Source of the DNA: Aquanectria penicillioides
Lineage: Eukaryota; Ascomycota; Sordariomycetes; Hypocreales; Nectriaceae
Assembly (NCBI GenBank): GCA_003415625.1
Contig: PYIU01000004.1
Location: forward strand, 4,278,001-4,342,000
Direction: 5' to 3'
DNA length: 64,000 nt
Position 1 is the first letter of the stretch. Every line of letters starts with the position of its first letter. Of the stretch, positions 1 through 10,142 are shown piece by piece. The notes under the pieces were generated by a model. That model saw nothing but the letters and a program-made list of their open reading frames with translations. It was not told the DNA's origin and did not search any database. The position numbers and the translations under genes are program-made.

Positions 1-582
1 TTGACGTCGTAGAATCGGAGAATACGAGGACCATACTCGTCGTCTAGGGTCGAGTTAGCATTTCAATGTTCTTGGCATCCCGTATTCAATACGCGTACTC
101 TTGTGGAATTCATATCCGTAGCCCTGGATAGCGCCCTTGGAGTTGCTGCTGTAGAACTCAAAGTCGGACATGTGCTTGAAAAATAGCATATTGCCACCGT
201 CGGTGCTAATCCAATGTTAGTTTCCGTTCGAGACCCCCGGAATTTCCCAAGTTGATGCCACTGACCCAATGCGGTAGAGGGTTCCGTCGAGGCGGAAAGA
301 CATGGCGTCACCAGATAGAGTCAGCCAAGTGCCCAGTCCGTAGTCTCCCTCCGGGATGTAGACCTCTCCTCCAGTCGTCTCGCAAGCAGCCCAAGCCTTG
401 CTAATAGCATCACTGTTGTCGGTAGTAGCGCTGGCCACACCGCCGTAGTCCATAATGTTGCATGTCTTGACAGCCGCCTTGGCAGCTCGAGTGGTGAGAG
501 GGCCAACGGTGCCACTCAGCTGCGCAGCAGCGTGGAGGCCGAACGAGGCGGCAACGAGTGCCGAGAGACCTAGGCGAACCAT
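1..582 (-). pseudogene. GH28 rhamnogalacturonan hydrolase-like gene, 5' part, with in-frame stop; runs off window edge
   Basis: The start is ATG at 582-580, followed by a signal peptide (hydrophobic stretch ending in AAA|QLSG, about residues 1-21). The protein then shows the N-terminal beta-helix signature of rhamnogalacturonases: NIMDYGGVAS, a DAISKAW segment, GGEVYIPEGDY and LDGTLYRIG. At 217-219 the frame hits TAA exactly where the family continues. The same frame reads on downstream as WISTDGGNMLFFKHMSDFE and GAIQGYGYEFHK, so this is a nonsense codon and not a gene end. A 55-bp intron fits 44-98 (GTACGC...GCTAAC...CTAG), after which DEYGPRILRFYDV matches the family again. The intact enzyme would be secreted and cut rhamnogalacturonan backbones of pectin. 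Either the allele is dead or one base is wrong; only ~20% of the gene is in view. Family assignment is from recognised motifs. Confidence 0.72.
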
Positions 583-2594
583 GGTAAAGAGCGAGCGAAG
601 TTTTGAAAAAAAAAAAAAAAGATTGTAATAATAGATTTAGAAACGAATGAAAGAACGGCTACAATTCAATCGTAGCCACAGAGAGCAAAGAGAGCGACAA
701 CCCGACAAACAAGGAAACTAAACAGAAGGCATGCGGAAACAGGGAAAGATTGACACAGACGACAAGAAACACTTTTTATTGTTCTGCACGGCACACGGCA
801 CTGCAGTGCTTCAGGTAGAAGCGGCCCCGGAACCTGGGACAAAAGTAGGGCCACTTTCAAAGGCCATTTCAAGGGTCACACTTTGATTAACAGTGACCTG
901 ACTGCAAAGCGTTTTAGCGAGCGGCGTCGCCCAAATAATCGGATTGTAGGGGTTCACGGGGGCTCTTGATGGACGATTTGCAGGGGTGTGAAACCATCGC
1001 CTGCATTCAAAATGGCTCCCGCGCCTTGATCACGGTCGATAACCGGGGCCACGCCGCGTCAACCAGTGAATTTGTGAATTAGCGGACCCCATATCTTTCT
1101 GACCGGAGTCAATAATCCACAAATCGCCGTCGCTCACCCTGAAACAAAGGTTGAGAAAACAGCAAGCATCGGAGATATCATGCCGGGTCACGAGAAGAAC
1201 GTGGTCCGCCGTGTGTCGCCAAGAGAGTGCAAAAACGCATCGAGACAAGGCAGATGGAGTATCAAAATGGGGATTAAAGGGCTAGCCAGATCTAAGAGGT
1301 CAGATCTTGGTTAGAAGAAGCATATCTTGCTCCGGCTTTTGAGGAGGCATGTGCAGGTCTGGGATACAATGCGTTGCACGGATATGCATTTGCAGAAACT
1401 CAAACAACGAATCTGACGCGTCCACATCTTGGATTTCATCCTTGGACGAGACCCGGCAAATGCAGCGGGGTCAGCAATTAATTTGGACGCAGTTACAGAT
1501 TGATAACATTCAATTTGACAATTAACCAAAGCGGTCAAGTAAGCCAACGGAAATTCTATAATTCTTGTCTCCTAATTAACTCCTTTTCATCCAGTCTTTA
1601 TAAAACACGGCCGCCGCTGACGCCAAGCCCCGACCATCCGAAATGCTTCTACCATTTCTTGCCCAATTGAGCGTTTCATCCGGTTTGAAAACATCACGGT
1701 TTCAATTGTAGACTCTAGCGCCAGATCAACCCGAAGATCAATCAGCTGCAACATGAACGCGCGCGAATCATTTGTGCCCTGATCATCCACTGATCATTGT
1801 GCACATCGCTCGCATATGTCCCGATTAGTAAGGATTCACAGCTGTGCTGTTGGAAGGACAACAAAATGACTCGATACTTCTCTCTCTCTCTCTGTCCATG
1901 ATTGATCACCTCATATTGTTTGAGATCTGCCTCGTAATAAAATTATGGCGTTGCATCCATGGTGCTATCATCTTGAACGCTAGATCCCGAGTCCAATTCC
2001 ATCCCGCATTGACACGAACTATGGAGGCAGGCATGGAGAGGCCGTTGCCCAAAGCGAACGGGCGAGATACCGTTACCAGCTCCCTAACGCTAGCCGTAAT
2101 GAGAATTCTCCCGAAACTAATGTGAGACATAACGTGGATCAAGCTGCATCTATGACTGATCTCCTTCCATGTAGCCAAATATCTCATGAATGGTTGGCAT
2201 TCCACAGCATGCAGATTCCTTCCTTTCCGAGAAGCGAGGATGGTATCAGTTCTCGATATCAGGGTTGACTCAATTTTCATGTCCCGCGGGAGCGGGTTCG
2301 CAACAAGGCACTTCTCGTATCTGGTTCCTGTGATGCTTCAGCTCCAGCTACGGACCCGAAGAGCGGCCGATACATCCGCTTTAAGAAGTTAAGTAACAAC
2401 ATGCAATGATGAATTGTAGATATCAACTTCCGCTGGAGTATAGGAGATGATGAGTGTCGGGTGTATTGAATGCCGCTATGATATATCCTATCGCATTTCC
2501 ATTCTAAGAATCAACGGAGTAACCCTATACTTGCCTCTTCACGTACACTTTGAAAGATGGAAATATAGTTCATCATTCAAAATGAAGTTATTCA
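583..2594. other. Gene-poor stretch with possible relics
   Basis: No gene model could be supported. A 15-nt A-rich run lies just upstream of the GH28 gene (about 606-620). On the minus strand near 960-1030 a short segment translates to something like an ankyrin repeat (AGAILNAGDGFTPLQIV) but is closed by stops on both sides. A CT-rich run lies near 1880-1896. The rest holds only short frames without codon structure. Confidence 0.4.
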
Positions 2595-2813
2595 CTATCG
2601 CCCTTCCTCTTGAACATTATCTAAAACGGCCTGGGTAGCCTTCTCCATGGTCTCCTTGGAAAGGCCGCGCCCAATACGACCGCCGCGGCGAAGAACCTCC
2701 TCAACGAACTTATCAGGGGCCTACAGAACCTTTCACTCTACATCAGAAACATCCAGCGTGACGAGTCTTCCAGTAAGTTCAGCCTCAAGACGCCCGAAAG
2801 GGACATTTCGGAA
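2595..2813 (-). pseudogene. Relic 3' end of an unrecognised protein gene, two in-frame stops
   Basis: One minus-strand frame reads as ordinary protein for 73 codons: FRNVPFGRLEAELTGRLVT near the start and APDKFVEEVLRRGGRIGRG, then a TAG stop at 2597-2595. It is broken by TGA at 2735-2733 and TAG at 2723-2721. Both are one C-to-T change from Arg (CGA) and Gln (CAG) codons, the pattern expected of RIP or CpG decay. I do not recognise the family. The rest of the gene was not found upstream, so this looks like a decayed tail or transposed fragment. Confidence 0.4.
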
Positions 2814-3138
2814 CCCCCGCTAACAGCATTCCCAGTTGGAGCTCTTGGAGCCATGGCGGATCTAGTCCTGCCTTGTGACCATTTGTAGATCTCTCCAACA
2901 AGCCGCTTGTGTTAATATGTTACGGAGCCTCAATTGTGGTATTTGTAATGAAATCAAGGATCATGCTGAAGGTTGAGAAATCTTGGACAGGTAAACCATT
3001 GAGACAGGCTTCTCAGCCAGACGAGTAGTGAAAAGTATTTGATTGGATATATTCGATTCAGCTACTAGTTACGCTCATAACTGGATTATTCATATTAACA
3101 TCCAGGGTATCTGTAAATCCCACGCTAGTCATAACTCT
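2814..3138. other. Intergenic, downstream of the urea transporter
   Basis: Contains the 3' flank of the urea transporter gene. No coding signal or repeat was seen. Confidence 0.4.
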
Positions 3139-5289
3139 TCACTCCTTCTCAACTCCCTTTGTCGGCGTCGCCTGCCCGCTCACTGGCGAGTCCTCCGCCT
3201 CGTGAACCCTGGGGCCGGACTTGAAGGATCGAGAACCAGTGAGGTCCTGGAAGATGTATCGCGCGGTACGAACAAGGGTTCGTCGGCCTTCAAAAATTGG
3301 GAACAGACCCACGGCGAGGAAGGAGCCAAAGATCCAGATTATGCCAACGGTGACCCAGCCGGTGAAGAAGGGCTTGGAGAAGATGTAGCCCGAGCCGTAC
3401 ATGGGAAGGGGCCAGAGAACAAGGAAAGCAATGGTCTAATAAATGTTAGCATTTTACCCGAGGTAATTAGAAGATCAAGGTAGAAGGATATTGACTCACC
3501 ATGACAACAGTCGTGGTCTTGCTGATCTTTCCAGCTCTGAGCAGCTTGCGTTGCTCCTCAGCCTCTCGCTCGGCGACATCGGCCTGGGTTTCAGGGGTCT
3601 GCTCCAGGTCGCCATGTCCAGCATCGTTGTCATCGGCCTTTCGGATTTCCATCATGCTCTTCCAGTCGTAGTTCTGGGGACCGAATGCGTAGGTGAGAAT
3701 GGGGATGAAGACAATGGGGGAGAGAAGGGCGGCCACGTTGCCCGCAAGCATAGGGTTGTTGGATCCGGTGCAGGCGACGTCGAGAGCTCCGCACTCCTTC
3801 TTGGCGGTGACGAGCCAGGCGATGAGGGCCACGATAAGGCCCAGGATGGGAGACAGACTGGCAGCCCACTTGTTCTGCTTGTTCCAGACCAGGGTCAAGG
3901 TCGCAGGCAGCACGGCGGAGGAGATGATGCAGCCCATCATCACATAGAGGTAGCCCATGGAGATACCCGCGTACCACAGACCGACGGAGAAGCTGGAGAT
4001 GAAGATGGCGTAGAGTACAACGGTGCAGTGGGAGATGTAGATGAGGCTCTTTCCGGTGGCATCAGGCTTGATATAGGTGCGATAGAAGTCGTAGGTGATG
4101 ATGGAAGACACGGCGACGAGCTCGGCAGAGGTTGCGCTGGTGACGGCCATGAAGATGATGAGAAGAGTTGCGACGGCTCCGCCCTTGCCGAGGAGAGCAA
4201 CGGCGGCGTAGGGGAGAACCAGACCGGCGCTGACGTCGGCCTCAGACATTCGGTCGGGGTATGTAGGGAAGAGAGGGTTGTTCTCGAGCGAGAGAGCGGC
4301 CAATCCCATGGTGGTGGCAGTGAGCCAGGGGATGGCGAACCAAGAAAGACCGCCGATGAGGTAGCCGGGGAGGGCGTGGACCGGGGAGGCAGCGATGGCC
4401 TTGTTGTAATAACCGTTGTCGAGGAAGACGGTGCCAAAGTTGCCGACGATGTTGATGACGAAGAAGATGGCGCCCTCCTTGGACCGCATGGTGAGGTAGC
4501 TACCGTGGGCGTTTCCGTCGACGGGGTGCGTCTTGGCGGCGGCGGCGAGAGCGTCGTAGACGGCGCCGGGAGAGCCCAGGACGTCGGAGGAAGCATAGGT
4601 GGTCAGGGCAAAGACGATGATGATGATGAGCAGGATGAAAGTGTGCACCCAGTCAGTGAGGAACGTGGCCTTGAGACCTCCAACGAGGGTGTAAAGCACG
4701 ACGCCCAGAGGCAGCAGGTAGATGGCCGCGATGGTGTGCATGCCGGTCAAGGCGGAGACAGTAGCCGAGCCACCGACAATCAGCATCAGAGACACTAGGA
4801 TGTTGGTGACGAGGCCAAAGACCATGAAGACGACGTGGGCAATGGTTCCGTACCGCGCCCGGATCACCTCGAGAAAAGTGTGGGCGTTGGGAGCACGACG
4901 CTTGAGCTCAATGGCGAGGGTAGCGAACAGCAGGATCTGAACTGTAGCGCCCGAGGCGTACCAGAAGGGGCCGCTGACACCATATCGGTAGCAAACACCA
5001 GAGGATTGAAGCAGGGTTGCGGCCCAGGTCCAGGAAGAGACGACAGCAGAGCCAACGAGGCCGGACTTGACGGTGCGACCGGCAGTGTTGAACATTTCCG
5101 AAGTCTGCAGCTCCGAGTTGTATCTGCGCAGGATGAAAGTGGTGAGGATCATACCTTTTGGTTGTGTTAATCAGACCTTGTTTCGTGTGTAAGTGAATGG
5201 AGAGAGTCCTTACCAAAGGCAAAGGCAAAGCCCAGGCCGAGCACGATTCCGTAGCCATAGCTCTGGTCCAAGGCGACGGTGGCGCCCAT
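3139..5289 (-). CDS. dur3: DUR3-type urea active transporter (SSF family), 3 exons, 675 aa
   Basis: This is a plasma-membrane urea/cation symporter of the sodium:solute symporter family, which brings in urea for urease or urea amidolyase. Exons fit 5289-5214, 5154-3500 and 3435-3139, with introns of 59 and 64 bp (GTAAGG...AAAAG and GTGAGT...ATTAG). The joined frame is 675 aa, normal for fungal DUR3. Exon 1 gives MGATVALDQSYGYGIVLGLG, the typical start. Exon 2 carries most of the roughly 15 membrane spans, with the family stretches NTAGRTVKSGLVGSAVVSSW, WVHTFILLII, DNGYYNKAIAASP and GLVLPYAAVALLGKGGA. Exon 3 encodes the last span (GWVTVGIIWIFGSFLAVGLF) and a charged cytosolic tail. The first ATG is used because it is the only one in frame before exon 1's donor. 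Two TGATAAG sites upstream imply AreA/NIT2 nitrogen control. All family motifs I know appear intact. Confidence 0.93.
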
Positions 5290-5511
5290 GACTGCAGGAT
5301 TTCAAAGAAGTTCAAAGAAGTTTCCAATTGAAATTTAATCAAGGACAATGAAATTCCTTTCTCTTCTTCTTCTTCTTCTTGTTCTAGGTCTTATTCAGCC
5401 CGCTTTTTTCGAGAGTGGAACAGCCTAACGCATCACATTCGTTTTTCGCCAAGTGAGACGGGGGGATCTTGGCGGAGCTTAAATACACATCAAGTCAATT
5501 GCACGGCGACT

Positions 5512-5570
5512 TGATAAGGGCAGCCGATGCAGCGATTTGACGTTGCAAAAAGGCTGCAAGGCTCTTATCA
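5512..5570. promoter_or_regulatory. Inverted pair of AreA/NIT2-type GATA sites upstream of dur3
   Basis: TGATAAG is on the + strand at 5512-5518 and its inverse CTTATCA at 5564-5570, about 225-280 bp upstream of the dur3 start codon. HGATAR pairs are the binding sites of AreA/NIT2 GATA factors in nitrogen-regulated fungal promoters. Function is inferred from sequence and from the regulated gene. Confidence 0.55.
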
Positions 5571-8500
5571 AACGCATGCATTCGCAGCCCATGACAAAGA
5601 TAATTTCTTTGGTCCGAGCCCAGAGATAACGCAGCCTTGAGAAGCCCAGCTGCGTTTCCGCCTTGGGCCTAGCCCCGTGGGACAGTTTCCTGTGACCCGT
5701 GTCCGGCCGGCGGCGATCCCCCCCGGCGGCGATGAATCTGGGCGCCTATTGGGCCTCAGCGTTGAGCTTTGGGGTTGAGCAATCGTGGGGAAGTGCCGAA
5801 TAGGACGAGACAGAGGAGAGACAAGCCTCGACAGAGCTACAGGAGAGGTGCTGATGGCGCCCAGACAAGCCAAGAAGCCCCCCGGGACCAACGCGATAAA
5901 GCATCGAAGCCAGCCTCCAACACCCAGAGCTGTCGTGCCGTGTCTCACTGACCCCCCAAGGGCAAAGACCCAGTTGCATTTGTCGAGACTTGCTTTGCAT
6001 GAACCCAGACGCGAGGAGCGATTGGCAGGATTGGCAGCCAGATCAAAATGACTAATTGGCCTCGTGTAATCCTCGCGCCGTCCCGTCATATCGTATCGTC
6101 CTACAGCCGTACAACTAACCGGACAGTCTAACTGAGCAGCCCAACACTCATCCACGTCGTACATGGTGCAGTACTCCGTACAGTACCTACACACTCGTAA
6201 CTGATAGCGTCAGCTCGGCCACCGCTGGCCCACGGCCATCATCTGGGGTAGCATCCAGTCGCTGACCGGCCGGGATTTGCACTTTTCAGTGAGCCGGCGG
6301 GGTAGACATGTGGGGTGATGCTCTTGCTCCGGCGGCATGGCGGTAGTCGATAAGAAGCAAATCTCTTCCATTACATGATGAGATCTTCGTTCCAAGCAGG
6401 GACAGGCAGACACCCGAGAGAAGGAAACAATGAAAAAAAGAAAAAAGAAAAAAAAATCTCATCCTCTATCATCATCACTTCCCGTCGTGCGTCGTTAATA
6501 AGACTCGCATCGCCGCCGGCCATCAACACAGAGGCCATCCGCGGAACTGCGCTGGCCGCCGCTGAGCCCATGAGATTCATCAGAGATTTCAATTGCTAAG
6601 CTGATCCTGGTGTTTTACCAATATCAAACATCCCGGGCTGTATACATGACGCATTCTCGCCCTCCACCCAGACCATTTCCACCCGCAGAAGCCGCCAATT
6701 CACGTGTTGTCTTCCATTTTTCGCCTTCATGTTTCTTTCCCTTGCACCACACTAGACGCAAAACACCCAACCCCAACACAACATGGCGTCCAATTGGGCG
6801 TCCAGGCCTTCATCACAAGCAATCATCTCGAACAGCTCCCACGTTATCTCAAAGGGGGCGCTTTTGGTCGTCAGCGACCAATATTTTGGCGCGAAGCCAT
6901 TGGCAACCCGAACACGCCTTATCTCTGCTTCTTGCTAGCTGAGGCTAGTCGACCCAGTGAAGATGACTTTCCAGCAAGCATCCGAGCTCTCACGTGAGGA
7001 CCTTTTGGTGTGTTGCAGCGTGAAAGCTAGATGCTCATCTGGACGGGGCTATCTCTCTTCGATCTAGGATCCAATCGCTGGAATTGCGCATGAATATCTG
7101 CGAGGGGGTCAGGCCTGTTCTCTTTATCAGCGGAACCTGCACGTCGGCCCTTTATCAGCAAACCGCCGCGTCTGCCAGATTTTTCTTGCTAATGCCAAGG
7201 AGTCAAGAAGATGCCGGTCGTCGAATTGGCCCCGAGAAATGTCGTCGACATGCGAGAACGGTACGATTGCTGCCGTCGTCGCATTTTCTCCCCTCCACCA
7301 TCATCTGCGAACTGTCGCTAAGAATACAGCACCCAGCCATCGATCACGTTCTATGCGGCAAGCGAGACGCGCTCTTCGACGCGACAACGACAGAAATACG
7401 TGCCCATCCATCAATTTCCTCTGTTGATTATTTCTTCATTTTCAAACTAACATCTCGACGCATATACTGTGCACTTGCACGCCCCGCGTTGACTTGCAGT
7501 GCTGAGCGAGACAGGCGGGCGGGCGCTAAGAAGAAGCTCAAACCAGCTGGCCAATGCAGCTGAAATCCACTCTCATTCTGGGTCTCCCGCAAACCTGCTA
7601 TTTTTATCGATTCCTCCACCTCCAAGGCTTGGCCATGAAGCTATATTTGAGATTCGTTTGTGGTTATTGGCAGAGGTAATCCCTTGTTGAAGATGATGTC
7701 AACGTCACTTTGCTCAAAAGCGCGGTCAGTTGTTGCGACACTCCCACTTCAAGCCTGGCAAAACACCATAGCGCAGTCAATCAATCACTAGTCAAGCAGT
7801 CTCTCGACATCTGCCTTTGCGTCTCATTATCATCGACAAGCACCAGCAATTCCTCCTCGTGCGGTTCCAACGAGGCGCCGATGGTAGTGAATCGCCGCTC
7901 GGCCCATCTGCCACTCCAACCCCTCTTGTCAGACCGTTTTCTGTCATGAGTCGAGCTGATACTTGTCGTCGGGCTATTGGTAGTGACATCGCAGTGCACT
8001 CTGGCCATGTTTCAGCTGCAACATCGGCCGTTGATCGTCCAAGCACTCCATTGCTTTGCCCAAACCTCGATAGCGGAGCGGCAGTGAGATCTCGCCGTAG
8101 CAAGAGATGCAGTCTGCCCATATGCACCACGCGCCGCATCACCTGCTTCTTACTGCCGAAACAAGCGGTACAGACCTGCGCATCAGGAGATGGCTTCCAC
8201 ATGTAGCTAAGCATCACTTGGCAGGGCAGGGCACGTAGAGCATGTACGCGCCGTTGAGAACCCACGCATGGCACAGACCGCTCACGACATCCCAAGCTAA
8301 ATCATGCCCGTACAGTAGCCTTTTGAACCGGTGATTAGTTCGCTTACTTCCGTTGAGGCCCAACCGTGGAGAATCCCGAGCAATGGCAGGGGCTTGATGC
8401 TCCCGGTTGATCACACCGCTGCATCTCACGATGATGCTCTCACAGCTGTAAAGTGGCAAGGTGTCCTCAACAACAAGTCAACGATTTATATGAAGCCATG

Positions 8501-10076
8501 ACCTAGTAAATCGTATAAATTCCATATGCAAGAATCCTTTCCTCTGGGTGAGTTACCTGGATGCGCATCTCGTCCTCGACGCTTCTGGCAACAAACGTAC
8601 ACCGCTAGTCAAACTTGAGTCATTTTCCCTCTCCAGAATCTCTCGACAGGGGACAAACCGAACCATCAGAGCCACCCTGGCTCCCGTTTGCTGCCCAATT
8701 TGGATCCCGCAACAAATTGGCCGAACTAGTTCAAGCTAGCAAGGCACGAACCACCGGTTCAGTCCCAGATTAGCGAGCGGCTGAATTGCTTCGAGCACTC
8801 AGGCAAATCATTTGCGGCGCCCGAGGCCACAGTTCGAGCCAAGACCCCAGCGGCAGTTCGAACTAAAAAGCCTGCAGCAGGTCGAGCCCTTGGTCTGCAG
8901 ATTGTGGGTTTGCTTGCGTGACAAATTGATTCCCCAGCACTCACATACGTACAAATTCACCGTTTCCCCAAGAGCCCTCTTACAGCAGCGCCTTCGATTG
9001 CTCAGCCCCAACGCTCTACTGCCCAAGGCCCAGGACTGGGACACACCAACGGCAGCTCTTAACGCAGTCACACGTGTATCGGACGACGGGGAGAGGATCC
9101 GCGATGAACGCAGCTCTTTGGCGTTGACGATACGACTTCCAGCCTCAATTAATCGGCACGAAGGATGATGGCGGTCACCGCTGAAGGACACATGGATCGA
9201 ATACAATCGAATGACTGGACCTCTTTATTTCTACGTCAAAACCATCGAGTCGAAAGTGTCATGATACGAGGACAATGAGATGAGCGATGCAGTCGAACGC
9301 GAAATGCGGCAAGTTGATCCGGCATCTGGGCTTGACGCTGTCCAGATGTTGGCTACGATACAACAGACGGGAAAATCTAGAGCAACTTACCAAGGAGATA
9401 TTCGGCCGAGAAAGCTCCTATATCCCCCAAAACGTCAAGAGTTTCCGAGTTGCAGAACTCTCGCCCGAGCCCCCGAAATCGAAGCTCATGAGAAGGCCCG
9501 GTATCGGTGGGAGCGACTCGTTGTTCTCATTGAATCTGTGCCCCACCCAGAGACGATACGAACTTGTTCCCACTTGTTGGCCAGAGTTGTATGCTTGTGG
9601 ATATCTAATGCGTACAGATCAGTAGTTGGCCATTTACACGCCCTTTGTAATATCTTGTAACTTGCCCGTATCCTGACTACTACACAGCACGCCCATGATG
9701 GGGCTTCGAACAGATCAGGATCAGCCAGATTTGCAAGTCCTCAATATGCAGGAATTTACACAGGTAAGGTATGAGTATCACCGAATTCGTAAATAACCAT
9801 CCGTAAATAAACATCCGGATGAACGTGTCGAGATAAATGGTCCATCACCCTCTATCTGCAATATTGCTTGGAGACGAGCTCTCACCGACAGGGTGTAAAT
9901 TGAGAATGCGCTAAAGAACGGCCCAACCTCCTCTGACGTGGAAAGACGTCTTCTCCACTGAAAATGCGACAGATGGCAGAATACCCTGGCTCGCTGGTTT
10001 TGCACCAGGTCGAATGTGGTTGGTCTTCTGCAGGGTCGGCTGCCAAGTGGTGTTAGAGACCTTTACCCATCCAACC

Positions 10077-10085
10077 ATAAATATA
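10077..10085 (+). promoter_or_regulatory. TATA-like element of the terpene synthase
   Basis: ATAAATATA lies 58 bp before the terpene synthase ATG in otherwise GC-balanced sequence, a plausible spacing for a fungal core promoter. There is no other support. Confidence 0.35.
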
Positions 10086-10142
10086 CCCCGGTAGACCCCA
10101 TCAGGGCCACAAGAGAAGAAAACTTGCGTTTTAGCGGCCGCC

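Larger units (their letters stand above)
5290..10142. other. Long gene-poor region with possible coding scraps
   Basis: About 4.9 kb between divergently placed dur3 and the terpene synthase. The first ~300 bp is the dur3 promoter (CTT repeat near 5358-5378). Two stretches look protein-like on the + strand but lack a complete model: around 6782-6997 (GVQLGVQAFITSNHLEQLP, then LKGGAFGRQRPIFWREAIG) and around 9280-9625, where two overlapping frames (MSDAVEREMRQVDPASGLD and NLEQLTKEIFGRESSYIPQ) could be one gene with a frameshift. Neither matches a family I know. An A/G-rich run lies near 6430-6455. No RNA gene was recognised. Confidence 0.35.

Noticed and set aside
1030..1250. Minus-strand segment with LWIIDSGQKDMGSANS, possibly an enzyme exon
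   Set aside because: Short, no partner exons, and the neighbouring ankyrin-like scrap is in another frame; not enough for a gene call.
3043..4798. Long plus-strand open frames (146 and 435 codons)
   Set aside because: They lie antisense to dur3, whose minus-strand frame has clear transporter motifs and proper introns. The plus frames are Gly/Asp/Glu-rich shadows of GC-biased codons.
5568..6194. 208-codon minus-strand open frame
   Set aside because: Low-complexity composition, no motif, no splice structure, and it lies in the upstream flank beyond the dur3 promoter.
7781..8295. Overlapping 129-167 codon frames on both strands
   Set aside because: Open on both strands with Arg/Ser/Pro-rich composition, typical of chance frames in GC-balanced DNA.
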